Of a DNA stretch of 43,974 bases, positions 1 through 7,725 are shown piece by piece. The stretch covers positions 1-43,974 of the forward strand of contig NZ_QOKZ01000015.1 in assembly GCF_003697785.1 (NCBI RefSeq), in the 5' to 3' direction. This DNA is from Paracoccus alkanivorans (GTDB lineage Bacteria; Pseudomonadota; Alphaproteobacteria; Rhodobacterales; Rhodobacteraceae). Made by a program: the position numbers and the translations under genes. Position 1 is the stretch's first letter. Each line of letters begins with the position of its first letter. The notes under the pieces are model-generated. The model had not been told where the DNA came from. It did not search any database and saw only the letters and a list, made by a program, of their open reading frames with translations.

Positions 1-127
1 CGGCAAGAGCCTCCACCCGGTATTCGAACAATTCATTCAGGTAGTCCGTGCCGTCGAAACGCAACAGGACAAGCACATCCTCGCCCAGTTCCGTCGTCAG
101 CCGGCCGAGACGCTCAATCTGCTTGAA
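1..127. repeat. Inverted 127-base contig-end repeat, left copy
   Basis: Bases 1-127 are the exact reverse complement of the last 127 bases of the window (43848-43974); the next base inward differs. Both copies lie in the 5' end of a vgrG gene. An identical stretch of exactly 127 bases at both termini is what a de Bruijn assembler with k=127 leaves when two contig ends run into one collapsed repeat. The sequence match is seen directly; the assembly explanation is inference. Confidence 0.9.
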
Positions 128-139
128 TGCACCATCCAT
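1..139 (-). CDS. vgrG: Type VI secretion tip protein VgrG, 5' fragment (runs off the left edge)
   Basis: Only the first 46 codons are present, reading leftward from an ATG at 139. The peptide contains RFDGTDYLNELFEYRVEAL, which matches the N-terminal strand region of VgrG/Gp27-like spike proteins (pattern RF.G...LS.LF.Y.VE.L). VgrG trimers cap the Hcp tube of the type VI secretion system and carry effectors. A ribosome binding site, AGGAG, lies about 11 bases upstream of the ATG. The first codons differ from the right-hand copy (MDGAF versus MNAPF), so these are two separate loci whose shared part begins at codon 4-5. The rest of the gene is outside the window. An IS remnant lies just upstream. 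Confidence 0.75.
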   Translation of the reverse strand, partial: MDGAFKQIERLGRLTTELGEDVLVLLRFDGTDYLNELFEYRVEALA

Positions 140-315
140 AGCGTGGGACTCCTGCAATTACGACGCATCGGTAACCCGGGCCAGCTTGGAATCGATTTGC
201 CAAAATGTCCAGATTGGAATGCCGCCCTTTAGGCTCGGAGATCGAACGATGCCTTGTTGCTTCACACCGGCATTGTTGCATTACCCTGGCGTGAGTTCCC
301 CTTGCCCCACTGAGG

Positions 316-906
316 TCATGCCACGCGGACGATGTCGGCGGTGCCGGGGGCGTTGAAGCGGTTGATGAGTGCGGCGCGGATGTGGATTTCGGCGGCCTGG
401 CGGTCCGGGTCTCTCGCCATGATGCGTTCGCCGAAGGCCTTGAGGCAGCGCATCCTCGCCTCGGTCCGGCTGCGGGCGTGGTATCCGGTCCATCGCTTCC
501 GGAACGCTCGGCCGTAATGCCGTGTGGCGCGCAGGGTCTCGTTTCTGGCGCGTGCCGCAGGGCAGTCTTCTTTCCACGCTCGCCCGTTCTTTCGGATCGG
601 GATGATCGGGACTGCGGCACAGCGTCGAGAAGTCCGGCACGGGCCGGTTCAGCCCCGCCAACTTCAGCAGACCCGCCACCATCCCGGCGGTCTGGCGCAG
701 AGGGAGCTTGAAGAGCACCTTGATCGAGAGGCAGAACTGTATGACCGCATCGGAAAACACCGCTGGCGGTCCGGGCTTCCCGTCACGCGGCGCGAGCCAG
801 GTCATGTCCTTGTCGACCCAGATCAGGAGAGCCCCCGCTTCCGCAGCGATGCGTTGTAGCTAGACCGGTTCGTCGTGCGATAGCGGGCGGAAGATGGTTT
901 GCTCAT
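316..906 (-). pseudogene. Decayed IS5-type transposase
   Basis: This is the remnant of an IS5-family (DDE) transposase. The ATG at 906 begins MSKPSSARYRTTNRSSYN, followed by the typical N-terminal block KRG.LLIWVDKDMTWLAPRDGK and FSDAVIQFCLSIKVLFKLPL. The C-terminal block is also recognisable: RNETLRATRHYGRAF, RWTGYHARSRTEARMRCLK and a stop at 316-318 after INRFNAPGTADIVRVA. Two lesions break it. A base is missing in the G run near 850, shifting frame between KRG and LLIW. Around 625-640 a large internal deletion joins the N-terminal block to the C-terminal block in another frame and removes the central catalytic part. No matching terminal inverted repeats were found. It cannot encode an active transposase. 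Confidence 0.8.
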
Positions 907-1012
907 GCAGCGCGTCTAACGCTATGGTTTCGCGAAGTGAATCCTCCACAGCCAGAGTTCTGCAAGAACGCCCACAAACGCGGAAAGGCTGATCGTATGG
1001 AGCCAACCCGTC

Positions 1013-1039
1013 TGTCACTGTACCCTAATTAATCAGAAT
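1013..1039 (+). repeat. Transposon left terminal inverted repeat
   Basis: 27 bp, starting TGTCACTGTACCC and ending CAGAAT; perfectly repeated in inverse orientation at 4647-4673. The match stops at base 28 (C here, T in the partner). Confidence 0.93.
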
Positions 1040-1068
1040 CTGCGGATTCAGAGCATTTTGGGGCACTT

Positions 1069-1083
1069 TTGTACCCTTAATTG
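1069..1083 (+). repeat. Transposon left subterminal transposase-binding repeat
   Basis: TTGTACCCTTAATTG repeats the core of the terminal repeat about 55 bp further in. It is the second presumed TniA binding site of the left end, which therefore shows two sites. Confidence 0.7.
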
Positions 1084-1107
1084 CAATATGTCCACAGGGC
1101 CCATGCT

Positions 1108-2043
1108 TCAGGATTTGACACCGCTTGAGCGCCTCCAGATAGCGTCGGCTCGCACCAGAAGCGCTTGACGATTTGCGTCGGGTCCGAGCTCGGAAATGGC
1201 CTGACGAGCGGCCTTCAGAGCACTCTCGGATCCACCTGGGCGGCTCGCTTCATATGTTTCCTTCTTGGGCGTATGCTCTGCTTCGCGCCGTCCCGGAAGC
1301 CGCCGGTCGAGGTCCTGCGACAATCCTCGTACCCGCTCAATCACCTTACGATGCCGGGGAAAGACCCGGCGCAACTCCCTAACCACCCGGTCGTTTCCTC
1401 GCAGAATGAGGGCGACACCCAACAAGGGGCGGGTCATGCCGATACCGACTGCGGCAAGCGCTATCAACCTTTCGCGCTCATTCGCGGAGATGGCGGACGC
1501 TGAGTGACCGACGCCCAGCATCGATACGACATACAGGGTCAAATCCATCCGGCGCAACCGCTTGAGATCGTTGCTCGCCACAGCCGTTTTCAGGATCTTC
1601 GCGCCGCGAGCACCGCGCGCAAGAAGCCGGTCCGATACCGCTTCGGATCGACGCCTCGCCGCGAGAGTTCGACCACAGGTTTCGCAGATCAGCGACCACG
1701 CGAAGCGCCAATGGCGAAGAACAATGCCGGGTGTTTGCTCAACGCACCCTGGACAATACTGGAAGTCATGCAGCGACATGTATCGCACGGCATAATGCAC
1801 CGCATCCGGAAGAGTCATGGCGGCGACCTCATCCGGGCTCCACTGAAGCGCGGCACAGAGCTGCACCCAATTCACTACCCGCAGGTCGCTCGCAAACTCC
1901 GGCACCCTGCCCTGCCCCAAACCCAGATAGCCGCAAAGCTCTTCAGCGGAGCAATGATTGGCCTTCGCCAACCTCCCGATCCAACTGGACAGAAGCTCAT
2001 CGCGTTCCGGCGACGGCCGACAGGGCAATGGCTTGAGGGTCAC
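1108..2043 (-). CDS. tniQ: TniQ family transposition target-selection protein
   Basis: TniQ/TnsD-family proteins help direct TniA/TniB-type transposons to target DNA. The protein starts LKPLPCRPSPERDELLSSW, the usual N-terminal signature of the family, and carries a zinc-finger pair CPGC...CETC about 95-125 residues in. I take the GTG at 2043 because it overlaps the tniB stop codon (GTGA), implying translational coupling, and because the family signature follows directly; an in-frame ATG at 2094 would add 17 residues that do not look like the family. At about 311 residues it is shorter than the roughly 400-residue TniQ of Tn5053. It is the last gene of the transposon operon. Confidence 0.85.
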   Translation of the reverse strand: MTLKPLPCRPSPERDELLSSWIGRLAKANHCSAEELCGYLGLGQGRVPEFASDLRVVNWVQLCAALQWSPDEVAAMTLPDAVHYAVRYMSLHDFQYCPGCVEQTPGIVLRHWRFAWSLICETCGRTLAARRRSEAVSDRLLARGARGAKILKTAVASNDLKRLRRMDLTLYVVSMLGVGHSASAISANERERLIALAAVGIGMTRPLLGVALILRGNDRVVRELRRVFPRHRKVIERVRGLSQDLDRRLPGRREAEHTPKKETYEASRPGGSESALKAARQAISELGPDANRQALLVRADAIWRRSSGVKS

Positions 2044-2906
2044 CCGAACGCGGTGACGGATTGGCGAGGAATGCTCCAGGCGTGCTTCGTCCATACCGGT
2101 TGCCAGGCCTGAACCGCCTCGTCGGTGATCCGTTCCTCACCGGTTTCGATCGCATCGATGGCCAGGGACTTGATCATGATGAACACACGCGAGGTGATAC
2201 CACCGGTCACTTTCAGGATCGCTCGAAGCGACCCCACCGTCAAGCCCGAGCGTTGCTCTAACGCCATCGCCGCGATCAGAGTCTGGATGAGGCGGGAGAA
2301 CTCCACGTCATCCTCCCAGAGCGGCAGATAATGTTCGTCCAGCCGTCGGGCCAACTGGTCGTCTCCCCGAACCGCTTCGAGGGCCTCATTGACGCCAAAG
2401 ACGACAAGCGAAGCGCACAGATCATTCGCGAGGAACCGGAGCATGTTCAGGAAACGACGTTGCTCCCGGTAGCTGCCCGCAAGCAGATTGTGCACCTCGT
2501 CAATCATCAACATCCTCAGGTCCATGTCCCGAAGATGACTGAGTGCACGTACCTCGAGTTCGGACACGGTATGCCGGCCCCACATCGGTGCTCCGATCGT
2601 CGCCAGAATGTGCTGATAGAACCGTCGCTCGTCCGGCGCAGGCGGTGCCTGAACCAGCAGGATGGGGGTCTTCGTAGCGCCCAGTTCAGCGTTGTACTGT
2701 GTCGGGTATTTGCTCGCCATGCGCTTGGCGATCATCGTCTTGCCGATGCCGGAACTTCCATAGACCATCAGGCCAGGCATCCGGCTTTGTTGCGGCATTT
2801 CCATCAGGGACGTCAATCGGTTGAGAACGATCGTGGCACGGTCGAACGCGATCCAGTGATCACCGCGGATGCGGTCAATTCTTTCTTCTGGGGTCATCAA
2901 AATCAT
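2040..2906 (-). CDS. tniB: TniB AAA+ ATPase of the transposon
   Basis: TniB is the TnsC/MuB-like ATPase that bridges target DNA and the transposase. It has a Walker A motif GSSGIGKT about 50 residues in, a Walker B motif LRMLMIDEVHNLL, and a sensor region (SLVVFGVNEAL). I chose the ATG at 2906 (MILMTPEERID), with the ATG at 2897 as alternative, because longer forms would run about 200 bases into tniA and lack family-like sequence. The start overlaps the 3' end of tniA, and the stop overlaps the GTG start of tniQ, so all three genes are likely translated from one message. About 288 residues, within the usual range. Confidence 0.9.
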   Translation of the reverse strand: MILMTPEERIDRIRGDHWIAFDRATIVLNRLTSLMEMPQQSRMPGLMVYGSSGIGKTMIAKRMASKYPTQYNAELGATKTPILLVQAPPAPDERRFYQHILATIGAPMWGRHTVSELEVRALSHLRDMDLRMLMIDEVHNLLAGSYREQRRFLNMLRFLANDLCASLVVFGVNEALEAVRGDDQLARRLDEHYLPLWEDDVEFSRLIQTLIAAMALEQRSGLTVGSLRAILKVTGGITSRVFIMIKSLAIDAIETGEERITDEAVQAWQPVWTKHAWSIPRQSVTAFG

Positions 2907-4521
2907 CAATCGGATAGGTTGGGAGATCAGGGTTGCCCGTGTCGATCGCGAACATTTCGCGCGACGGATCTCGGTGCGGTTGGTGCCGGGGAATCCGAGC
3001 GGTCCGTTCGTTTTCCAACCGGGCAATCCTGGTCTTTTGGCGCGCCGCCTCTGCCAGCCGTCGTTGCGCGTCAATCAATTGGAACAGGGCGCGCTCGTTG
3101 ATCCGGCCACCATGCTTATCCAGCCATTCCTTCCGCGCCCGCCGACTTTCCCAGAGCGATATCCGCGGGTGGCTGAGATCCCGGTACCGCGCCGGGATCA
3201 CGCGACCATCGTCGACGATGACCCAGACCTGCGACAAGTCCCGCGGATCGTATTTCACCTGTACCTTGCCCTGCCCACGTCCGATCAGCGACGCAAAGAC
3301 ATCGCTCCAGTAGTGCACCCCGAAGAGCGTGATCCCGGTGCGCCCGAGCCGGCGCCACTCAAAGGGTAAGAAGCTTATCCGGAAGGCCTCGACGTCGACA
3401 ACCTGTCGACCGGCACTATCCCCGTCCAAGTCAACCCAGGCCGCTAGCGGCGTTCGTCCGAGGGCTTCGTGAACCGTATTGTGGTAGCGGCATATTTCCA
3501 GATGAAGCCAGTCCTCGAACTCGGCCAGGGTCAGGGCCGCGTGCTTCTCACTGTCATAATCGCCCTTCTCGACGATTGAGGACTGGGTGGTCCCGGGCAG
3601 CACATGAACAGCCCCCATGGCCGTTCCGATCAAACGCTCGACATGGCCACCATAGTGTTTGCCGCCAAACGGGCGATACTGGACAGCAATACCCCAATCT
3701 TCGCAGGCCGTTCTGAAGGCGTCGCTGTGGAACTCCTGCGCATTATCTACGTGGATCGCCTTCGGGATACCGGCCGTCGGCCAAACCACCTCTTCCAGTG
3801 TCCCCTGAATGTGTACCGATTTCCGGCGCACGCAGTGATCGAGACACAGTGCGATCGACAAGACAGACGGCGCGTCGAACGTGACATAAACCCCGAGAAC
3901 GATCCGGGTCGCGACGTCGATGGCAACCGTCAGATAGGGTCGCGCAAGTGGCCGTCGATTGACGTGATCTACCAACGTGATGTCCGAAGTTGTGTGATCG
4001 ATCTGAACGACCTCCAGCGGGGCTGAAACCTCAAGACGGCCGGGACGCGCGGCAAAGACCTTGTCAGATTCCTGCGCTCCACGCCGTTTCCTGAAAACCT
4101 GTCGCTGATCCATAGCATCAAGCCGGGCTTTCACCGTCCTCCGGGTCGGGGGCTGGAATCCTTTCGCTTCGCATTCCGCGCGGATCTCGCGCCAGATGCG
4201 AAGAAAACTCGACCGCTCGCGGACCAGATAGTAGCGCCGCAGTGTGGCGTCGATAAGAACTTCGACATCCTGAGCGATCCGCTTCGATCCCGGTTTCGGC
4301 CCCCGACGGCCCAGCTCCAGCGCCGCAGCACGCGCATCGTTCTCTCTCAACCGCCGGTAAAGCGACCAGGTGTGGCTTTTCGCCAAACCCAGTTCCCAGG
4401 CAGCATCGCCAATAGCCGCGCTGATTGGCTCACCCTTCTTCTCAAGTTCCAGGATCGGACGGAGAACCGCCGCACGATGTTTCGCAAGACACTCGCTGAC
4501 CACGCCAATCCCCTGCCCCAT
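2875..4521 (-). CDS. tniA: TniA DDE transposase (rve / Mu C-terminal domains)
   Basis: TniA cuts and joins the transposon ends. The N-terminal third is helix-turn-helix DNA-binding sequence (AIGDAAWELGLAKSHTWSLYR). The retroviral-integrase-type catalytic core follows, with the acidic triad visible as VVQIDHT, HVDNAQEF and GGHVERLIG. A Mu-transposase C-terminal beta domain follows (FEWRRLGRTGITLFGVHYWS). I chose the ATG at 4521 (MGQGIGVVSECL), as the longer form would need a TTG start. About 548 residues, close to Tn5053 TniA. The reading frame and catalytic residues look intact, so the element may be active. It lies next to the right end with its clustered binding repeats, from which its promoter presumably fires. 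Confidence 0.93.
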   Translation of the reverse strand: MGQGIGVVSECLAKHRAAVLRPILELEKKGEPISAAIGDAAWELGLAKSHTWSLYRRLRENDARAAALELGRRGPKPGSKRIAQDVEVLIDATLRRYYLVRERSSFLRIWREIRAECEAKGFQPPTRRTVKARLDAMDQRQVFRKRRGAQESDKVFAARPGRLEVSAPLEVVQIDHTTSDITLVDHVNRRPLARPYLTVAIDVATRIVLGVYVTFDAPSVLSIALCLDHCVRRKSVHIQGTLEEVVWPTAGIPKAIHVDNAQEFHSDAFRTACEDWGIAVQYRPFGGKHYGGHVERLIGTAMGAVHVLPGTTQSSIVEKGDYDSEKHAALTLAEFEDWLHLEICRYHNTVHEALGRTPLAAWVDLDGDSAGRQVVDVEAFRISFLPFEWRRLGRTGITLFGVHYWSDVFASLIGRGQGKVQVKYDPRDLSQVWVIVDDGRVIPARYRDLSHPRISLWESRRARKEWLDKHGGRINERALFQLIDAQRRLAEAARQKTRIARLENERTARIPRHQPHRDPSREMFAIDTGNPDLPTYPIDDFDDPRRKN

Positions 4522-4557
4522 TTGGTCGACACTTATCCACAAATCCGACCGTACGAC

Positions 4558-4611
4558 AATAAAGGGTACAGTATTGCAATTAACAGTACAATGCGAAAAT
4601 TAAGGGTACAA
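4558..4611 (-). repeat. Transposon right subterminal transposase-binding repeats (two)
   Basis: AATTAAGGGTACAA at 4598-4611 and AATAAAGGGTACAG at 4558-4571 repeat the terminal core in the same orientation as the right terminal repeat. The right end thus has three presumed TniA sites against two on the left, an asymmetry typical of Tn7/Tn5053-like ends. Confidence 0.7.
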
Positions 4612-4646
4612 ACCCTCGTTGGTTTTGCAGGACAATTTCAAGCCGA

Positions 4647-4673
4647 ATTCTGATTAATTAGGGTACAGTGACA
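4647..4673 (-). repeat. Transposon right terminal inverted repeat
   Basis: Perfect 27-bp inverse of 1013-1039, ending ...GTACAGTGACA on the plus strand. The flank after 4673 (actct) does not repeat the left flank. Confidence 0.93.
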
Positions 4674-4793
4674 ACTCTGCTGGCCATTGTATGATTATGC
4701 TAGGTATTTGTGAAAAGGCTTCGGTGGTTGATCGCACCCCCATTGGAAATTCAATAGTATATGGCACCTATAGGCATCCCGAACGCCACGCCG

Positions 4794-5441
4794 TCACGCC
4801 TCCTCCTCACCCAGTGGCCAGTGGATGCCGGTGTCGGGAGCGGGATCGCTTGCGGCGGCGGGCAGATCCGGTAGGTCCTGCAGCCCCTCCAACCCGAACA
4901 GATCGAGAAAACCCTCGGTGGTCACGAATGTCTGCGGCGCCCCCGGTTCCGGGCTGCGCGGGCCGGGTGCGATCAGCTCGCGGGCGCGCAGATGCGCCAG
5001 CGCATCGCGGCTGACCTTGCCGCCGAACAGTGCCGCCAGCCCGGCCCTTGTGATCGGCTGGTGCCAGGCAATGGCGGCCAGCAGCGCCAATTCCCCCTGC
5101 CGCAGCGGCACCGGGCCGGGATCGGGCGCGGCGGCGGCGCGGATCGCACCGGCATAGGCCGGGCGGGTGCGCAGCGCCCAGCCATTGCCGACCCGGAGCA
5201 GGTCATAGGGCCGGTCGGCCAGTTCGGCCCGCAGATCGGCGATCAGCAGATCGATTTCGGCCCCCTGCCCCACGACCCGCGCCAGCATGTCGCGCGACAC
5301 CGGCTCGGCCGAGGCGAACAGCACCGCCTCGATGCGCCGCAGCCATTCGCGCCAGCGCAGTTCGACCGGCAGATCGGCCAGTTCGCGATCCAGAGCCCCC
5401 TCCGCGGGTCCTGCCTGCTCCTGTCCCGCCGCCATGGTCAC
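4794..5441 (-). CDS. ScpB-like SMC-Scp complex protein, plasmid type
   Basis: About 215 residues. Winged-helix architecture of ScpB: a first segment WREWLRRIEAVLFASAEPVSRDML followed by a second, ELALLAAIAWHQPITRAGLA...GGKVSRDALAHLRARELI, and the family-like TFVTTEGFLDLFGLEGLQDLPDL near the C terminus. Chromosomal ScpB is the small kleisin-associated subunit of the SMC complex in chromosome segregation. Here no scpA is adjacent; the gene is coupled to a DUF1403 gene (its GTG start overlaps that gene's stop), an arrangement known from plasmids of Rhodobacterales and Rhizobiales. Its role on plasmids is not established. An ATG at 5435 is an equally possible start. Confidence 0.8.
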   Translation of the reverse strand: MTMAAGQEQAGPAEGALDRELADLPVELRWREWLRRIEAVLFASAEPVSRDMLARVVGQGAEIDLLIADLRAELADRPYDLLRVGNGWALRTRPAYAGAIRAAAAPDPGPVPLRQGELALLAAIAWHQPITRAGLAALFGGKVSRDALAHLRARELIAPGPRSPEPGAPQTFVTTEGFLDLFGLEGLQDLPDLPAAASDPAPDTGIHWPLGEEEA

Positions 5442-6310
5442 AACCCGTAGATCCGGAACGCGGCGCGGCCGCTGAACTCGCGCAGCACGCCCAGTTGCAC
5501 CAGCCGGTCGCAGAAGCGCCGCGCCGCCCGGTCCGACATGCGCGCCGCCGTCCCCTGCACCACCGGGCTGAGTGCCAGCGCCGGGGTCAGCGCATCGACC
5601 CTGAGCAGCAAATCCACCGCCGCCGGCGCCGCCTTGGCCCGCAGCTTCGGCGCCACGGCACGCAGCCTTGCCGCGCGGCGAGCCAGATCGCCCGCCAGGC
5701 GCTGCGCCCGCGGCGCCGATGCCACCAATGCCCGCGCGCAGGCCAGTTCCAGATCCGGGCCGCGAGGCGCCAGGTCGCGCCGCGAAAATCCCGCTGTGAG
5801 CACCGGCAGCAGAAACGGCCAGCCCAGGGCCCCGGCCAGCGCCGCCTCCGCCGCCATCAGGGCGCCCGGCAGATCGCCGGGATGATCGGCCCGGCTGTCT
5901 TCATAGGCCGTCGCCGCGGCCGCCAGCGGCGCAGCCTCCCCTGCCCCGGGCTCCAGGCGTTGCCGCGCCGCCTGTCGCCAGGCCTGAGCCACGTTGCCGG
6001 CCGGATCCGGATGCTCACCGGGGCGGATCAGATGCACGGCATCGCGCAGCGCCGCCAGCCCGGCGGGTTTTCCCGTCAGCCGCAGACTGGCCTCGGCGGC
6101 CAGCAGCGCCATCCGGTCGCATAGCAGGGCCATCGGCACCGATGTCCGTCCCATCCCCACCGGATGCAGGGCGGCCAGCGCCGCTCCGGCCAGAAACCGT
6201 GCCTGATCAGGGTCTTGCGCAGTCTCGGCGCGGATCCAGCCGGGCGGCAGATCGAAGCGGAACGCCCCGGCGAGCCCATCTTCGGAACCGGCATCATTGC
6301 TCATATCCAT
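5438..6310 (-). CDS. DUF1403 family protein
   Basis: About 290 residues, alanine- and arginine-rich. The C-terminal segment RMSDRAARRFCDRLVQLGVLREFSGRAAFRIYGL has the look of a DUF1403 C terminus and resembles a small winged helix. The function of the family is unknown; it is found on plasmids and integrative elements of Alphaproteobacteria, commonly beside a ScpB-like gene and a tyrosine recombinase, as here. It is transcribed away from the recombinase, sharing with it a 157-bp intergenic region that holds a 29-bp palindrome. The ATG at 6310 is used; an ATG two codons later is also possible. Confidence 0.7.
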   Translation of the reverse strand: MDMSNDAGSEDGLAGAFRFDLPPGWIRAETAQDPDQARFLAGAALAALHPVGMGRTSVPMALLCDRMALLAAEASLRLTGKPAGLAALRDAVHLIRPGEHPDPAGNVAQAWRQAARQRLEPGAGEAAPLAAAATAYEDSRADHPGDLPGALMAAEAALAGALGWPFLLPVLTAGFSRRDLAPRGPDLELACARALVASAPRAQRLAGDLARRAARLRAVAPKLRAKAAPAAVDLLLRVDALTPALALSPVVQGTAARMSDRAARRFCDRLVQLGVLREFSGRAAFRIYGL

Positions 6311-6386
6311 GCCGGATGCCTATCACATGACGGCGCTTTAGGAAAGATAATTTGCTCAAATGCGCCGGGCCTTGCAGTTCTCAGTC

Positions 6387-6415
6387 ATGTCCGATAATCT
6401 TCCATTATCGGACAT
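6387..6415. promoter_or_regulatory. 29-bp perfect palindrome between DUF1403 and recombinase genes
   Basis: ATGTCCGATAAT, spacer CTTCC, ATTATCGGACAT: two perfect 12-bp arms around 5 bp. Size and layout resemble the core of a tyrosine-recombinase site (arms plus a short crossover region), and it lies 52 bp upstream of such a recombinase. It could equally be an operator for the divergent genes. It is followed by ATATAATGATAT, which could contain a -10 element for the recombinase. The palindrome is seen directly; its role is inferred. Confidence 0.6.
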
Positions 6416-6467
6416 ATAATGATATGCCGGGGCACAGCCCCGGGTTTGATGGAGTTTCGCGGGAAAA

Positions 6468-7565
6468 ATGCCCTCAGGACGCGAGAAATCGCGCTCAGCG
6501 CCCTCCGGTGCGTTGGATCAGCCTCTGCGCGGCGAGAGAGATCGCCTCCAGGGCGATGACATCGCCCTGCCCGCGCATATTGCCGGCTCCGGCACACTCG
6601 ACCGGCTGGTCGAGACGGCCCGGACCTATGCGCGCCACGCCGCTTCGGAGAACACGCTGAAAGCCTATGCGCGGGACTGGGCGGATTTCACCCGCTGGTG
6701 CCGGCGGCGGGGCACGGCCCCCCTGCCGCCCGCGCCCGAACTGATCGGCCTCTATCTCGCCGATCTGGCCGCGCCGGTGGATGGCACCCCTGCCCTGTCG
6801 GTGGCGACGATCGAACGGCGCCTCTCGGGCCTCAGCTGGAATTACACCCAACGCGGCTTTGTGCTGCAGCGGAGCGACCGCCATATCGCCAGCGTGCTGG
6901 CCGGGATCCGCCGCAAACATGCCCGGCCACCGGTGCAGAAGGACCCCGTCGGACCCGAGGACATCCGTGCCATGATCGCCACCCTGCCCCATGACCTGCG
7001 CGGGTTGCGCGACCGGGCGATGCTGCTGCTGGGATATGCGGGCGGGCTCAGGCGCTCCGAGATCGTGGGCCTCGATCTTCACAGGGACGATACCCCGGAC
7101 TCGGGTGGCTGGATCGAGCTGTTCGAGGATGGCGCCTTGCTGACGCTCAACGCCAAGACCGGCTGGCGCGAGGTGGAGATCGGCCGCGGATCGGCGGACC
7201 GGACCTGCCCGGTCCACGCGCTGGAGCAATGGCTGTATTTCGCGAAGATCCAGGCCGGGCCGGTCTTTACTGCCGTCTCCCGCGATGGCGGGACCGCCCT
7301 GCCCCGCCGCCTCAACGACCGCCATGTGGCGCGGCTGATCAAGCGCAGCGTGCGCGATGCCGGGCTCCGCCCCGATCTGCCGGACGCCGAGCGACTGAAG
7401 CTTTTCTCCGGCCATTCGCTGCGCGCCGGCCTCGCCTCCTCGGCCGAGATCGACGAGCGTTACGTCCAGAAGCAACTGGGCCATGCCTCGGCCGAGATGA
7501 CCCGCCGCTACCAGCGCCGCCGCGACCGCTTCCGGGTCAACCTCACCAAGGCCGCCGGGTTGTGA
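6468..7565 (+). CDS. Tyrosine recombinase / integrase
   Basis: About 365 residues. The N-terminal SAM-like core-binding domain (about 45-155: TYARHAASENTLKAYARDWADF) is followed by a catalytic domain. Catalytic residues are visible: Arg in GGLRRSEIVG, the HxxR box in SGHSLRAGLA, His in KQLGHAS, and the nucleophile Tyr in MTRRYQRRRD. All are intact, so it should be active. Recombinases of this type resolve plasmid multimers or integrate elements. The conserved neighbours (ScpB-like, DUF1403) and the palindrome just upstream favour a plasmid-maintenance role; integration of an element is the alternative. The ATG at 6468 has only a weak upstream GGGAAA. Confidence 0.88.
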   Translation: MPSGREKSRSAPSGALDQPLRGERDRLQGDDIALPAHIAGSGTLDRLVETARTYARHAASENTLKAYARDWADFTRWCRRRGTAPLPPAPELIGLYLADLAAPVDGTPALSVATIERRLSGLSWNYTQRGFVLQRSDRHIASVLAGIRRKHARPPVQKDPVGPEDIRAMIATLPHDLRGLRDRAMLLLGYAGGLRRSEIVGLDLHRDDTPDSGGWIELFEDGALLTLNAKTGWREVEIGRGSADRTCPVHALEQWLYFAKIQAGPVFTAVSRDGGTALPRRLNDRHVARLIKRSVRDAGLRPDLPDAERLKLFSGHSLRAGLASSAEIDERYVQKQLGHASAEMTRRYQRRRDRFRVNLTKAAGL

Positions 7566-7608
7566 GCGGGCGAGGTTAAACCGGCGGATCTGCCGGGAAA
7601 TGGAGGAT

Positions 7609-7711
7609 GCGTCCCGCGATGGCCGGGGGCTACATGCCCGACGCCGGCAGGTCTCTCGAACCAGTGGCGTGACCGGCCGGCGACCCCCGGGGATATTTGC
7701 ATGAAGAAGAA
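7609..7711 (+). repeat. Dispersed palindromic intergenic element, copy 1 (long form)
   Basis: Begins GCGTCCCGCGATGGCCGGG and ends GGATATTTGCATGAAGAAGAA, with the arm CTCGAACCAGTGGCG in the middle. Eight copies or partial copies occur in the window, all but one between genes. This copy lies between two convergent genes, where it could help termination. Confidence 0.75.
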
Positions 7712-7725
7712 AGGAGCGGCAGGTG

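Larger units (their letters stand above)
1013..4673 (-). mobile_element. Compact Tn5053/Tn7-like transposon (tniA-tniB-tniQ), no cargo
   Basis: A 3.66-kb element bounded by perfect 27-bp inverted repeats beginning TGTCACTGTACCC. It carries only tniA, tniB and tniQ in one overlapping minus-strand operon. No resolvase (tniR), no res site that I can recognise and no cargo genes are present. The ends hold further copies of a GTACCC(T)TAATT motif, as expected for TnsB/TniA-type transposases that bind several sites per end. The five bases flanking each side (ccgtc on the left, actct on the right) do not match, so no target duplication is visible. Tn5053/Tn402-type relatives normally have 25-bp ends starting TGTC and a 5-bp duplication; these ends differ in sequence from those. 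Confidence 0.9.

Noticed and set aside
1013..4673. CRISPR-associated transposon, because of TniQ with a TnsB/TnsC-like pair
   Set aside because: No Cas gene, CRISPR array or guide-like repeat is present in or near the element.
1008..4678. 5-bp target-site duplication around the transposon
   Set aside because: Flanks are ccgtc and actct; they do not match in any shifted register I tried.
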